NCBI RefSeq assembly: GCF_001886735.1
Contig: NZ_CP018076.1
Span: forward strand, 3,776,210-3,840,209
Direction: 5' to 3'
Source of the DNA: Sulfitobacter alexandrii
Lineage (GTDB): Bacteria > Pseudomonadota > Alphaproteobacteria > Rhodobacterales > Rhodobacteraceae
DNA length: 64,000 nucleotides
In this document: piece after piece, positions 8,886 through 18,245 of the stretch
Layout: each line of letters opens with the position of its first letter
Numbering within the stretch: the first letter of the stretch is position 1
The notes under the pieces: model-generated
Told to the model about the DNA's origin: nothing
Database searches by the model: none
Seen by the model: only the letters and a program-made list of their open reading frames with translations
Position numbers and translations under genes: made by a program

Positions 8886-9799
8886 CTGACAGCCTTGGAC
8901 GCGTCCGGCGCAACGAGGATGCGTAGCGGATGATGCGCATGGCGAATGGTAAAGGGGCCGCCCATGCGGGTGATCTCGCCATCACGCGCGACCGGCCGTC
9001 GCTTGCGCTTCATCGAAATCTCGATCTTCTTGCCACTGATCATCTCGTAGTCCGTTTCCGCTTTTGCGATCCCCAGCGCCAGTGCCGCCGCGTGGCGCAG
9101 CAGGCCCAGCCGCCCCGAATTCGGCGCGATCAACGTGACGAGATTGCCTTCTGCGATGGCCTCCGCCCCGTCAAGGCCCATCTCTTCGAGCTGGTAGGCA
9201 TTGTTTATCACGAACAGCAGCGGCGTGCGGCGTGTCAGCTTCTTGCCGTCAATGTCCACGTCCAGCTTGAGCGGTGCGCGAAAGGTGACGAGCGTCTTCA
9301 TCACGGACCAATAGGCCGCCAGCCGGCTGCGGCCCCACCGCTTGTAGGTGCCCTCACGCGTCTGCAGGATCGCGGCGTAGGCGCCGATGCTCGCGTTGTT
9401 CAGGAACATCCGACCATTGACCGTGGCGACATTGACGTCGCGCGGAACACCCGAAAGCACGACTTCCACGGCGGCGTCGATTTCTTCCGGCAGCCCCAGC
9501 GAACGCCCGAAGTAGTTGAAGGTACCCGCCGGAATAATGCCGATTTCCCGACCGCTGCCGGCGAGGACCGACGCGGTGCCGCAAATGGTGCCATCCCCAC
9601 CTGCGACAGCGATACGGGCATCCGTGTGTGTCAAAGCCGCCTTTGCAGCAGCTTCGACACTGTCATGATCCTGTACATTCACGAAATCGACAGCTTTGCC
9701 GCGTGCATTGAAAGCATCGCGGATGGCTGCGATTTTCTCTTCTCCGCCCTGGCTTCCGGACGCGGTATTCAGGATGACGATGGTACGCTGTTCCGACAT
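8882..9799 (-). CDS. Diacylglycerol kinase-family lipid kinase
   Basis: 305-residue member of the DAGK catalytic-domain family (DgkB/YegS type). ATP-binding signatures are NTASGSQGG near the N-terminus, AVAGGDGTICGTASVL around residues 65-80 and IGIIPAGTFNYFGRSLGLP, a variant of the usual PxGTxN motif. Such enzymes phosphorylate diacylglycerol, sphingoid bases or phosphatidylglycerol-like lipids; the substrate is not determined here. I chose the ATG giving MSEQRTIVIL, because the in-frame upstream extension lacks family character. It overlaps the downstream phosphoesterase gene by four bases. Confidence 0.88.
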   Translation of the reverse strand: MSEQRTIVILNTASGSQGGEEKIAAIRDAFNARGKAVDFVNVQDHDSVEAAAKAALTHTDARIAVAGGDGTICGTASVLAGSGREIGIIPAGTFNYFGRSLGLPEEIDAAVEVVLSGVPRDVNVATVNGRMFLNNASIGAYAAILQTREGTYKRWGRSRLAAYWSVMKTLVTFRAPLKLDVDIDGKKLTRRTPLLFVINNAYQLEEMGLDGAEAIAEGNLVTLIAPNSGRLGLLRHAAALALGIAKAETDYEMISGKKIEISMKRKRRPVARDGEITRMGGPFTIRHAHHPLRILVAPDASKAVR

Positions 9800-9885
9800 A
9801 TTCTGCCCCTTGCTGGTCAGGGGCAGAAGCCCCGGGGCCAAACGCCCAAGCAGCAGCGAAGTTCGTCGGCAGCCGAAATATTACG

Positions 9886-10020
9886 TCAGCTGGTGCGGTT
9901 GACGGGCTTGCCCGAATAGATCTTGTCATCGACCTGAACGGTCATCTGACCGTTAGGCGTGTTCCCCACAAAAATCCCCTGCACGGAAATACAGGATCCG
10001 ATGGTAATTGTGCGCAACAT
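9886..10020 (-). CDS. Small conserved-looking protein of unknown function (44 residues)
   Basis: A short frame reading MLRTITIGSCISVQGIFVGN onward and ending KPVNRTS. It is supported by an excellent ribosome site, GGAGGAAGCAGT directly before the ATG, and by its position 86 bases ahead of the lipid-kinase-like gene in the same direction. The composition looks like a single small beta-barrel domain (alternating hydrophobics, VQVDDKIYSGKPV). I recall similar short proteins in roseobacters but cannot name a function. Confidence 0.6.
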   Translation of the reverse strand: MLRTITIGSCISVQGIFVGNTPNGQMTVQVDDKIYSGKPVNRTS

Positions 10021-10092
10021 ACTGCTTCCTCCCCAGAAAGATGAGAACAGTGTACCGGACAATGCCGGCCGTACCACAAAATTGTTTCACAA

Positions 10093-10140
10093 AAGCTTAA
10101 CATTCACGCACAAATTAGAGGCGATTGCGCATTTAAGCTT
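10093..10140. repeat. Nested inverted repeat between mutT and the small gene
   Basis: Outer arms AAGCTTAA (10093-10100) and TTAAGCTT (10133-10140) are perfect complements, with an inner pair CGCA (10107-10110) and TGCG (10126-10129). The 3' outer arm reaches into the mutT stop codon. The region is AT-rich compared with its surroundings and probably holds the end of the ppiC-argJ-mutT transcript and the promoter of the small gene. Role uncertain. Confidence 0.4.
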
Positions 10141-10538
10141 CACAACCAATCCCTGAGTATCGGCACCAGAGGGATATCGGCGGCGGGCATGGGAAAGTTT
10201 CTCAGGTCGTTGGGCCGCACCCACTTCAGCGATTGACCTTCACGCGACATCGGAGTGCCCTCCCACTTGCGGCAGGCAAACAGGGGCATGAGAAGGTGAA
10301 ACGTCTCGTAGCTGTGGCTGGCAAAGGTCAGTGGTGCGAGACAGGAAGCCCAGGTATTGATGCCCAGTTCTTCCTGCAATTCGCGGATCAGCGCGGCTTC
10401 GGGTGTCTCGCCCGGCTCGACCTTGCCACCGGGAAATTCCCAAAGGCCTGCCATGGACTTGCCTTCGGGCCTTTGCGCCAGCAGCACACGACCGTCCACG
10501 TCGATCAGCGCGACGGCGGAGACGAGGACAACCTTCAC
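10140..10538 (-). CDS. mutT: MutT-type Nudix hydrolase
   Basis: About 132 residues. The Nudix box GGKVEPGETPEAALIRELQEELGI is complete (G-x5-E-x7-REUxEExGU). The segment VLVSAVALIDVDGRVLLAQRPEGKSMAGLWEFPGG matches MutT enzymes that hydrolyse oxidised purine nucleoside triphosphates such as 8-oxo-dGTP, preventing mutation. The open frame continues to 10595, overlapping argJ, but the conserved sequence begins at KVVLVSAVALID. I therefore chose the GTG at 10538, 19 bases after the argJ stop, with GGGG upstream; a TTG three codons earlier is an alternative. Confidence 0.88.
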   Translation of the reverse strand: MKVVLVSAVALIDVDGRVLLAQRPEGKSMAGLWEFPGGKVEPGETPEAALIRELQEELGINTWASCLAPLTFASHSYETFHLLMPLFACRKWEGTPMSREGQSLKWVRPNDLRNFPMPAADIPLVPILRDWL

Positions 10539-10557
10539 CTTCGGCAACCCCGACCTA

Positions 10558-11784
10558 TCAGGACCGGTAGTCGGCATTGATGGCGATGTAGCCATGCGTC
10601 AGGTCACAGGTCCAGACCGTGCTCGTACCTGAGCCGAGGCCCAGGTCCACGGTGATATTGATGTTCTCGCCCTTCATGTGGGCCGCTGCCGCCTCTTCCG
10701 AGTATTTGGCGCTGCGCCAGCCGTCCTTGGCCACCTCGACATCGCCGAACCGGATGGACAGGCGGTCGCGATCCGCTTCGGCACCGGATTTCCCGATCGC
10801 CATGACGACCCGGCCCCAATTGGGGTCTTCGCCGGCGATGGCGGTCTTGATGAGCGGCGAGTTCGCGATCGCCATGGCGTGCGTCTTGGCATCGGTATCC
10901 GATGCCGCCCCGGTCACCGTGACCTCGACAAACTTGGTTGCCCCTTCGCCATCCCGAACCACCTGGTGGGCAAGATCCAGCATCACACCGTGAAGCGCCT
11001 CGTCAAACTCCGGATGATCGGTCACGTCCGCGCCGGAAGCACCGGTCGCGGCAACGATCAGGCTGTCCGATGTGGATGTGTCGCTGTCCACCGTGATGCA
11101 GTTGAACGTCCTGTCCGCGCTGCCGGCGACCATGCCCTGTAACGCGTCCCGACCGATCATCGCGTCGGTAAAGATATAGACGAGCATGGTCGCCATATCC
11201 GGTGCGATCATGCCGGACCCCTTCGCGATGCCCGCGATCCTGACCGTCCGGTCACCGACCGCGACCTCGGCAGAGGCCCCCTTCGGAAAGGTGTCGGTGG
11301 TCATGATGGCCTTGGCCGCAGCGGCGATTCCGCTTTCGTCAAGACCGGCCGTCAGGTCGGACAGGCTGGCGATGACACGATCATGGGGCAGCGGTTCGCC
11401 GATCACGCCGGTCGAGGACGTGAAAACACGGCTCGCGGGGATGCTACAGGCTGACGCGACCGCGGCGGTGATCTCCTGAACCGAGGCAACGCCGTTCTTG
11501 CCGGTAAAGGCATTGGCGTTGCCCGAATTCACGAGAATCGCCGCGCCGGCATCGGAGTCGCCGCCGATCTTGTCCTGGCAGTCCAGCACCGGTGCCGCAC
11601 GGGTCTTGGACCGTGTGAACACACCGGCAACGGTCGTGCCCGGAGCCAGTTGTGCCAGCATGACATCGGTGCGGCCCTGATATTTGACACCGGCCGACGC
11701 GGTGGCAAAGCGAACGCCAGCGATCACCGGCAGCTCGGGGAAGGCTGCCGGTGCCAGCGGTGAGACTTGCGTGATCTTGCCCAA
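10558..11784 (-). CDS. argJ: Bifunctional ornithine acetyltransferase/N-acetylglutamate synthase
   Basis: Arginine biosynthesis enzyme that recycles the acetyl group from N-acetylornithine to glutamate. 408 residues with the ArgJ signatures GVFTRSKTRAAPVLDC, AAILVNSGNANAFTGKNG and the self-cleavage site in IMTTDTFPKGA, where the second threonine becomes the N-terminal nucleophile of the beta chain. It starts at TTG with GGAG seven bases upstream, the ribosome site lying in the final codons of the isomerase gene; the N-terminus GKITQVSPLAPAAFPELP fits the family. It is second in a ppiC-argJ-mutT set. Confidence 0.95.
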   Translation of the reverse strand: MGKITQVSPLAPAAFPELPVIAGVRFATASAGVKYQGRTDVMLAQLAPGTTVAGVFTRSKTRAAPVLDCQDKIGGDSDAGAAILVNSGNANAFTGKNGVASVQEITAAVASACSIPASRVFTSSTGVIGEPLPHDRVIASLSDLTAGLDESGIAAAAKAIMTTDTFPKGASAEVAVGDRTVRIAGIAKGSGMIAPDMATMLVYIFTDAMIGRDALQGMVAGSADRTFNCITVDSDTSTSDSLIVAATGASGADVTDHPEFDEALHGVMLDLAHQVVRDGEGATKFVEVTVTGAASDTDAKTHAMAIANSPLIKTAIAGEDPNWGRVVMAIGKSGAEADRDRLSIRFGDVEVAKDGWRSAKYSEEAAAAHMKGENINITVDLGLGSGTSTVWTCDLTHGYIAINADYRS

Positions 11785-11787
11785 GGC

Positions 11788-12636
11788 TTACTCCAGCCAA
11801 TCAAGGTTCTGGAGGACGGAAGGATCGATCCCTTCCGCGGCGGACTGATCGACCTCGGCCTGCGAGGTGATCTCCTCGATGGCGGTCTGAACGCGGGTCT
11901 GCCGCAGCTGGAGTTCGATCTCCTCCCTGACCGCGTCCAGTTCCGGCGCTTCGGTGTCGCGCACGTCGTTCAGCTTGATCACATGCCAGCCGAACTGGGT
12001 CTCGACAGGGTCCGAAACCTGGCCCGGCTCCATGTTCATCACGGCATTTTCAAAGGCGGGGACCATCATGCCCTTGCCGAACCAGCCAAGCGCACCGCCA
12101 CCGGGGCCGGAGGGGCCGGTCGACTTTTCGCGGGCGACCTCGGCGAAGTCCGCGCCCTCATCAAGCTGTGCCTTTACTGCCTGTGCTTCCTCTTGTGTTT
12201 CGACAAGGATGTGGGAGGCGTCGAATTCCTGTTCCGGTTCCGCGTTCGCGTATTCGGAATCGTAGGCTGCCTGAACGTCCGCTTCATCCAGCGGTTCGGC
12301 CATGATCCGCTCGATTACCTCTCCGGCCTTCAGGGACCGGGTCTCGTTTTCCAGCGACAGTTCGACACGCGGTGGAAGATCCCCTTCGAAGGAATCGCTC
12401 AGCGCGGTCTGCTGAACAAGCTGTTCCAGAATGCCCTTGAACAGGACCTCATCGGGAAGCTGCTGATATTGTTCGGGCAGGCGCGCCCGCGCGATGATCA
12501 TGTGGCCCAGCGTGATGTCGGTGCCGTTGACGGTTGCCACGACGGTATCGAGCTGCGGCGTGTCCTGTGCGGCGGCGGGCAGCGCGAAGCTGGCGGAAAC
12601 GGCCAGGGCGGCCGCGAATGCGAGTTGTTTATGCAT
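11788..12636 (-). CDS. Parvulin-type peptidyl-prolyl cis-trans isomerase, exported
   Basis: 282 residues with a clear Sec signal peptide ([24 protein letters not shown]), so it acts in the periplasm. An N-terminal SurA/PrsA-like helical chaperone part is followed by a parvulin (rotamase) domain at about residues 135-235: [42 protein letters not shown] and FGWHVIKL. It is likely a folding catalyst for outer-membrane or secreted proteins. It lies divergently from secA, a fitting functional neighbour, and is first in the minus-strand ppiC-argJ-mutT unit. Confidence 0.92.
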   Translation of the reverse strand: MHKQLAFAAALAVSASFALPAAAQDTPQLDTVVATVNGTDITLGHMIIARARLPEQYQQLPDEVLFKGILEQLVQQTALSDSFEGDLPPRVELSLENETRSLKAGEVIERIMAEPLDEADVQAAYDSEYANAEPEQEFDASHILVETQEEAQAVKAQLDEGADFAEVAREKSTGPSGPGGGALGWFGKGMMVPAFENAVMNMEPGQVSDPVETQFGWHVIKLNDVRDTEAPELDAVREEIELQLRQTRVQTAIEEITSQAEVDQSAAEGIDPSVLQNLDWLE

Positions 12637-12675
12637 GGATTGTCCTATCGTTACGCCCCGCGAGGGGCTGCTACA

Positions 12676-12704
12676 TTGACAGTGTTATGTGCGGCCCTTA
12701 CATC
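12676..12704 (+). promoter_or_regulatory. Probable secA promoter
   Basis: A perfect -35 box TTGACA at 12676-12681 lies in the divergent gap between the isomerase gene and secA. At the expected distance the -10 is only a weak match (TACATC with a 17-base spacer, or TTACAT with 16). A leader of roughly 95 bases would precede the secA ATG. Confidence 0.45.
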
Positions 12705-12806
12705 GCCTTACAGGCAAGGCTCAGGCATTTCCCCATACATCTATGGTCTGACTGGGCGGTGGGCAAGCAGATCGCTGCCCGACAAGGAAAATCGGCTGGA
12801 GAACAC

Positions 12807-15518
12807 ATGCTGGGTATCGGAACAATCGCCAAGAAGGTGTTTGGCACGCCAAACGATCGTAAAATCAAGGCGACGCGTCCGCTGGTGGACAAGATCAACG
12901 CTCTAGAGCCCGAGTTCGAAAAGCTGAGCGACACCGCGATCAAGGACAAGACGGAAGAGCTGGCCAAGCGTGCCATGTCGGGCGAGAGCCTGGACGACCT
13001 GCTGCCGGAAGCCTTTGCCAACTGCCGCGAGGCGGCGCGACGCACGCTGGGCCTGCGCGCGTTCGACACGCAGCTGATGGCGGCGATCTTCCTTCATCAG
13101 GGCAACATCTCGGAGCAGAAAACCGGCGAAGGCAAGACGCTGACCGCCGCTTTGGCGGCCTACCTCAATGCCCTGTCCGGCAAGGGCGTGCACGTGGTGA
13201 CCGTCAACGAATATCTGGTCAAACGCGACGCCGACTGGATGGGCAAGGTGTTCAACGCATTGGGCCTGACCTGCGGCGCCGCCGTGTCGATGATGCCCGA
13301 GGACGCAAAGCGCGCGGCCTACGAATGTGACATCACCTACGCCACCAACAACGAACTCGGTTTCGACTACCTGCGCGACAACATGAAGTCGAACCTGAGC
13401 GAGATCCTCCAGAAGAATCACAACTTCGCCATCGTGGACGAGGTGGACAGTATCCTCATCGACGAGGCGCGCACGCCGCTCATCATCTCCGGCCCCGCAC
13501 AGGACCGGTCCGAGCTTTATGTGACTGTCGACAAGGTGATCCCGCTTCTGAAGCCGGAACATTACGAGCTGGACGAGAAAACCCGCAACGTGACCTTCAC
13601 CGACGAGGGTAACGAGTTTCTGGAGGAGCAACTGCGCGCCCGGTCCCTGCTGGAAGAAGGTCAGACGCTCTATGACCCTGAAAGCACCACCATCGTGCAC
13701 CACGTGAACCAGGGCCTTCGGGCCCACAAGCTGTTCCTGAAAGACCGCGATTACATCGTGCGGGATGGCGAAGTGATGCTGATCGACGAATTCACGGGCC
13801 GCATGATGCAGGGCCGCCGTCTTTCGGACGGGTTGCACCAGGCGATCGAGGCCAAGGAAGGTACGTCGATCCAGCCGGAGAACGTCACCCTAGCCTCCGT
13901 GACCTTCCAGAACTACTTCCGCCTGTACGACAAGCTGGCCGGGATGACCGGCACCGCCCTGACCGAAGCCGAAGAATTTCAGGAAATTTACGGTCTCGGT
14001 GTCGTCGAGGTGCCGACCAACCTGCCCATCGCCCGTGTAGACGAGGATGACGCCGTCTATCGCACCGTGCAGGAAAAATACGCTGCGATGATCGAGAAGG
14101 TGAAGGAAGCGAACGCCAAGGGGCAGCCTTGCCTCGTGGGGACCACCTCCATCGAGAAATCGGAACAGCTCAGCCAGTTGCTTACCGCGGCAGGGATCGA
14201 GCACAACGTCCTGAACGCGCGCCAGCACGAGCAGGAAGCCCAGATCATCGCCGAAGCGGGGAAGCTTGGCGCGGTGACGATCGCGACCAACATGGCCGGC
14301 CGTGGTACCGATATCCAGTTGGGTGGCAACGTCGAGCTGAAGGTGCTGGATGCGCTGGACAAGGATCCGGAGGCTGATCCCGAAAAGGTCCGGGCCGAGA
14401 TCGAAGCACAGCACGCCGATGAAAAGCAGAAGGTGCTGGAAGCGGGCGGCCTCTATGTCCTTGCCTCGGAACGTCACGAAAGCCGGCGCATCGACAACCA
14501 GTTGCGCGGTCGCTCCGGCCGTCAGGGCGACCCCGGCCGCACTTCGTTCTTCCTGTCTCTCGAAGACGACCTGATGCGCATTTTCGGCTCGGAACGGCTT
14601 GAGAAGGTTCTGACGACGCTTGGCCTGAAGGAAGGGGAGGCGATCATTCACCCCTGGGTCAACAAGTCCCTTGAGCGTGCGCAGGCAAAGGTTGAAGGGC
14701 GCAACTTCGACATTCGCAAGCAACTGCTCAAGTTCGACGATGTCATGAACGAGCAGCGCAAGGTCATCTTCGGCCAGCGCCGTGACATCATGGAAGCGGA
14801 CGACCTGCACGAGATCGTGACCGACATGCGCCATCAGGTCATCGACGACCTGATCGACACCTACATGCCGCCTCGTACCTATGCCGACCAATGGGACACG
14901 CAAGGTTTCTATGCAGCGGTGATCGAACAACTGAACATCGATCTGCCGATCATCGCATGGTGCGAGGAAGACGGCGTTGACGACGAAGTCATTCGCGAGC
15001 GCCTTGTGGAGGCGACCGACAAGATGATGGCCGAAAAGACCGAAGCGTTCGGCCCCGAGAACATGCGCACGATCGAAAAGCAGCTCTTGCTCCAGTCGAT
15101 CGATGGCAAGTGGCGCGATCACCTCATGACGCTGGAGCACCTGCGTTCTGTCGTCGGTTTCCGCGGTTATGCGCAGCGCGATCCCCTGAACGAGTACAAG
15201 AACGAAAGCTTCCAGCTTTTCGAAACCATGCTCGACAGCCTTCGTCAGGACGTGACGCAAAAGCTGGCCCAGGCACAGCCGATGTCAGAAGAGGAGCGCA
15301 AGGCGTTCATTCAGGAAATCGCCCAACGCCAGGCCGCCATGCAGAAGACGGCGGAAAATGCGGAAGAGGAACCGCAGGTTCCTGCGGCCTCTCCGGTCGC
15401 CGCTGCGGAGGGCTTCGTGGAAGACGATCCGACCACGTGGGGCAATCCGTCACGCAACGATCCGTGTCCCTGCGGGTCGGGAAAGAAGTTCAAGCACTGT
15501 CACGGGCGCTTGTCCTGA
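12807..15518 (+). CDS. secA: Preprotein translocase ATPase SecA
   Basis: Motor ATPase driving proteins through SecYEG. 903 residues. Walker A is in [15 protein letters not shown], the DEAD-like motif in [22 protein letters not shown], and helicase motif VI in [17 protein letters not shown]. The C-terminus carries the zinc-binding SecB/phospholipid motif [15 protein letters not shown] chose the ATG giving [20 protein letters not shown], the family N-terminus; the frame stays open 273 bases further upstream, across the divergent promoter region, but that stretch is not SecA-like. A terminator follows directly. Confidence 0.97.
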   Translation: MLGIGTIAKKVFGTPNDRKIKATRPLVDKINALEPEFEKLSDTAIKDKTEELAKRAMSGESLDDLLPEAFANCREAARRTLGLRAFDTQLMAAIFLHQGNISEQKTGEGKTLTAALAAYLNALSGKGVHVVTVNEYLVKRDADWMGKVFNALGLTCGAAVSMMPEDAKRAAYECDITYATNNELGFDYLRDNMKSNLSEILQKNHNFAIVDEVDSILIDEARTPLIISGPAQDRSELYVTVDKVIPLLKPEHYELDEKTRNVTFTDEGNEFLEEQLRARSLLEEGQTLYDPESTTIVHHVNQGLRAHKLFLKDRDYIVRDGEVMLIDEFTGRMMQGRRLSDGLHQAIEAKEGTSIQPENVTLASVTFQNYFRLYDKLAGMTGTALTEAEEFQEIYGLGVVEVPTNLPIARVDEDDAVYRTVQEKYAAMIEKVKEANAKGQPCLVGTTSIEKSEQLSQLLTAAGIEHNVLNARQHEQEAQIIAEAGKLGAVTIATNMAGRGTDIQLGGNVELKVLDALDKDPEADPEKVRAEIEAQHADEKQKVLEAGGLYVLASERHESRRIDNQLRGRSGRQGDPGRTSFFLSLEDDLMRIFGSERLEKVLTTLGLKEGEAIIHPWVNKSLERAQAKVEGRNFDIRKQLLKFDDVMNEQRKVIFGQRRDIMEADDLHEIVTDMRHQVIDDLIDTYMPPRTYADQWDTQGFYAAVIEQLNIDLPIIAWCEEDGVDDEVIRERLVEATDKMMAEKTEAFGPENMRTIEKQLLLQSIDGKWRDHLMTLEHLRSVVGFRGYAQRDPLNEYKNESFQLFETMLDSLRQDVTQKLAQAQPMSEEERKAFIQEIAQRQAAMQKTAENAEEEPQVPAASPVAAAEGFVEDDPTTWGNPSRNDPCPCGSGKKFKHCHGRLS

Positions 15519-15523
15519 AATGG

Positions 15524-15545
15524 TCCGGGGCCACGCCCCGGATTT
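15524..15545 (+). terminator. Intrinsic terminator after secA
   Basis: TCCGGGG and CCCCGGA make a seven-base-pair stem with loop CCACG, followed by TTT, six bases after the secA stop. The T-run is short but the stem is GC-rich. Confidence 0.6.
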
Positions 15546-15633
15546 GCCCAATTCCCCGCACCGTCGCGTCATACCCTAGCCCCGATCTGTCGCCATAACT
15601 GCCCCGAACGATTCCTTTTGAGAGGGCAGCGTC

Positions 15634-16644
15634 ATGATCCGGATGCAGCAAATTCTGACGGTAGCGGGGACACTTGCCTGCGCCATCGGTATCGGCTTTG
15701 TCATGCAGAACTCCGATACGGCCAAGCAACGGTACGGCGATGAGGGCACAAAAGCGCCCAAGGAACTGGAAGACAAGGCCACCAGTGCGATGCTGGATGT
15801 GCAGCAGATCAAGCTGACATCGGGCGCGTTCAAGATGGACGGTGATCTGCCCGAGTCGCCTGCCTTGTCCGTGTCGACACCCGACGAGAACCTGATCGAG
15901 GTCCGCGCGCCCCGGAGCGTGCTTGAGGGCCCGCCTTCGACCGGGGCGACGGATGCTGCGACCGGCTGCGAGATCACGGCAGAAGCCCAGGCGGTGGCTG
16001 CAGCGATGGTCGATCTGCGGCTGAAGGCTCCGTGCCTGCCCAACGAACGGGTGACCGTCCACCATAACGGCATGATCTTTACCGAAACCACGGATGCGCG
16101 TGGGGAACTGGAAACCACCGTTCCCGCGCTGGCGACCGAAGCAATGTTCATCCTTGCCTTCGGAAACGGCGACGGTGCGGTCGCACAGGCCGAGGTCGAG
16201 GAGCTGAACGATTACACCCGTGCTGTCCTGCAGTGGAAAGGCAAAGCCGGCTTTGAAATCCACGCGCGCGAATTCGGTGCGAACTACGGGGATGCCGGCC
16301 ACCACTGGAAAGAAGCGCCGGGCGAGGTTGCGAATGCGGTCACCGGGCGCAGCGGTGTGCTGACCCGCCATGGAGACAGCAGCGCGCCGGATCCTCTGCT
16401 GGCCGAGGTCTACACCTTTCCGAAGGCCGCTTCCCAACAGACCGGGAACATCCTGCTCAGCGTCGAGGCGGAAATCACCGATGCCAATTGCGGGATCGAA
16501 GCCGAAGCACAGTCGCTCCAGCTTGAGGAGGATGGCCAGATCAGGACACAGGACCTGATCCTGTCTGTGCCGGAATGCGAGGCCGTCGGCAGCTTTCTTG
16601 TGTTGAATAATCTGCTTCAAGACCTGAAAGTCGCGGCACAGTAA
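15634..16644 (+). CDS. Membrane-anchored or exported protein of unknown function
   Basis: 336 residues. The N-terminus (MIRMQQILTVAGTLACAIGIG) is a signal peptide or single membrane anchor, so the bulk should be periplasmic. No known domain is evident. The middle, ERVTVHHNGMIFTETTDARGELETTVPALA, resembles an Ig-like or carboxypeptidase-regulatory-type beta module, and four cysteines (in GCEIT, APCLP, NCGIE, PECEA) could form disulfides. It sits between secA and the OmpA-type gene, with 19 bases to the latter, suggesting an envelope function shared with that protein. Proteins in this position may be labelled translocase by proximity to secA; the sequence gives no support for that. Confidence 0.72.
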   Translation: MIRMQQILTVAGTLACAIGIGFVMQNSDTAKQRYGDEGTKAPKELEDKATSAMLDVQQIKLTSGAFKMDGDLPESPALSVSTPDENLIEVRAPRSVLEGPPSTGATDAATGCEITAEAQAVAAAMVDLRLKAPCLPNERVTVHHNGMIFTETTDARGELETTVPALATEAMFILAFGNGDGAVAQAEVEELNDYTRAVLQWKGKAGFEIHAREFGANYGDAGHHWKEAPGEVANAVTGRSGVLTRHGDSSAPDPLLAEVYTFPKAASQQTGNILLSVEAEITDANCGIEAEAQSLQLEEDGQIRTQDLILSVPECEAVGSFLVLNNLLQDLKVAAQ

Positions 16645-16663
16645 AACCGCAACTCGGGGTCTC

Positions 16664-18226
16664 ATGATCTTGCTCAGATGTGCGGCGGTCTTCGCCGCAC
16701 TTTTCCTTTTCTGGCACCAACCCGCAAGCGCGCAGGATGTCACGCTGACGTCGCGCGATGGCAAGGTGGAACTCAGCGGCATGCTGCTGGGGTTCGATGG
16801 TGAATTCTATCGCCTCCAGACCGAGTACGGCGAACTGACCGTGGATGGTTCCGGGGTGCTGTGCGCCGGGCCCGGCTGCCCGAACATCGAGGATTTCGTC
16901 GCCGAGGTTCAGCTATCCGGCTCCGCAACGATGGGCGCGGTCCTGATGCCGGCGCTGATCAATGCCTATGGCGAACGGGCGGATTACGAGGTGACGCGGG
17001 AGGATTCCGACGATCCGACGCGGTTCACCTATCTGCTCACCCGGCGGGACACCGGCAAGCTCGCGGCGCGGTTCTTTTTCCGGGCGACCAACACGGACGA
17101 AGGCTTTGCCGACTTGCTGGCGGACGAGGCAGACATCGTCATGGCCCTGCGTGAGATAGCCCGCGACGAACGCATCAACGCCCGCGAGGCCGGAATGGGG
17201 GATCTCACCGGTGCGAACCGAAGCCGTGTTCTGGCGCTGGATGCTGTCGTGCCGGTCGTCGCGCCGACAAACCCGCTGCGGGCCATTTCACCCTTGATGC
17301 TCGCCCGGGCCTTTGCCGGCGAGATCACCAACTGGAAGGATCTCGGCGGGCCGGACGCCCCGATCGAACTGCATCTGCCGGACGAATCCAGCGGGTTGAG
17401 CCAGGCGATCATCGACCAGGTGATGAAACCCGCGAAACTGACCCTGACCGAAAACATCGTGCGCCACGCGCTGCCCGGTAATCTGGCCGAGGCGGTCGCG
17501 CGCGACAGTCTTTCATTGGGGATCACCAGCTATGCCGAGCAACGCAATACACTGGTGCTGACGCTGGGCGGCACCTGCGGGTTCAACCTCAATGCGGCGC
17601 GGCGCACGATCAAGACCGAGGATTATCCGCTGACGGCGCCGATGTTCCTGTACTTTCCCGCCCGGCGCCTGCCGCTGATCGCACGGGAATTCCTCGCCTT
17701 CACACGGGGGCCGGCAGCGCAGAACGTCATTCGCCGCGCCGGATTCGTGGACCAGGCGCCGGAGGAGATCCCGGTTGAACAACAGGGCAATCGTTTCGCA
17801 AACGCGATCACCGTGGCGGGCAAGGAAATCTCGCTTCAGGAACTGCAGCGCATGACGGCGACGTTGAGGCCGATGGCGCGGCTGACGACATCGTTTCGGT
17901 TCGAGGCCGGGTCCATCCGGCTGGATGCTCAAAGCCGGTCGAACGTGCAGCAACTGGCCCGTGCGCTGGAACAGGGGCAATACGATGCCCGTCGCATGCT
18001 GTTCGTCGGGTTCAGCGACGGCGATGGCGCTGCCGCGCCCAACCGTGACATCGCGCTGCGGCGGGCCGAAGCGGTCCTGCGCGCCGTCTCCGCCGCTGCG
18101 GTGACCGCCAACCTCGAGCGTGTGGACCTGGGCGTGGATGCCTTTGGCGAGGCGATGCCGATGGCCTGCGACGATACCGCCTGGGGCCGCCAGGCGAACC
18201 GGCGGGTCGAAGTCTGGGTGCGATGA
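16664..18226 (+). CDS. Periplasmic PstS-like substrate-binding domain fused to an OmpA/MotB peptidoglycan-binding domain
   Basis: 520 residues with a signal peptide ending near PASAQ. After a short N-terminal module (VTLTSRDGKVELSGMLLGFDGEFYRL), residues about 80-350 form a phosphate-binding-protein-like domain (LSGSATMGAVLMPALINAY, FAGEITNWKDLGGPDAPIELH, DSLSLGITSYAE). Residues about 395-520 are an OmpA-family domain (FRFEAGSIRLDAQSRSNVQQLARAL, MLFVGFSDGDGAAAPNRDIALRRAEAV, NRRVEVWVR). This would tether a ligand-binding protein to peptidoglycan. The ligand is unknown; phosphate is only a guess from the fold. It probably forms a unit with the preceding exported protein gene. Confidence 0.85.
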   Translation: MILLRCAAVFAALFLFWHQPASAQDVTLTSRDGKVELSGMLLGFDGEFYRLQTEYGELTVDGSGVLCAGPGCPNIEDFVAEVQLSGSATMGAVLMPALINAYGERADYEVTREDSDDPTRFTYLLTRRDTGKLAARFFFRATNTDEGFADLLADEADIVMALREIARDERINAREAGMGDLTGANRSRVLALDAVVPVVAPTNPLRAISPLMLARAFAGEITNWKDLGGPDAPIELHLPDESSGLSQAIIDQVMKPAKLTLTENIVRHALPGNLAEAVARDSLSLGITSYAEQRNTLVLTLGGTCGFNLNAARRTIKTEDYPLTAPMFLYFPARRLPLIAREFLAFTRGPAAQNVIRRAGFVDQAPEEIPVEQQGNRFANAITVAGKEISLQELQRMTATLRPMARLTTSFRFEAGSIRLDAQSRSNVQQLARALEQGQYDARRMLFVGFSDGDGAAAPNRDIALRRAEAVLRAVSAAAVTANLERVDLGVDAFGEAMPMACDDTAWGRQANRRVEVWVR

Positions 18227-18245
18227 GCCGACACAGCCCGGGTGC

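Noticed and set aside
12534..12806. In-frame N-terminal extension of SecA
   Set aside because: It would overlap the divergent isomerase gene and the TTGACA promoter element, and its sequence is not SecA-like.
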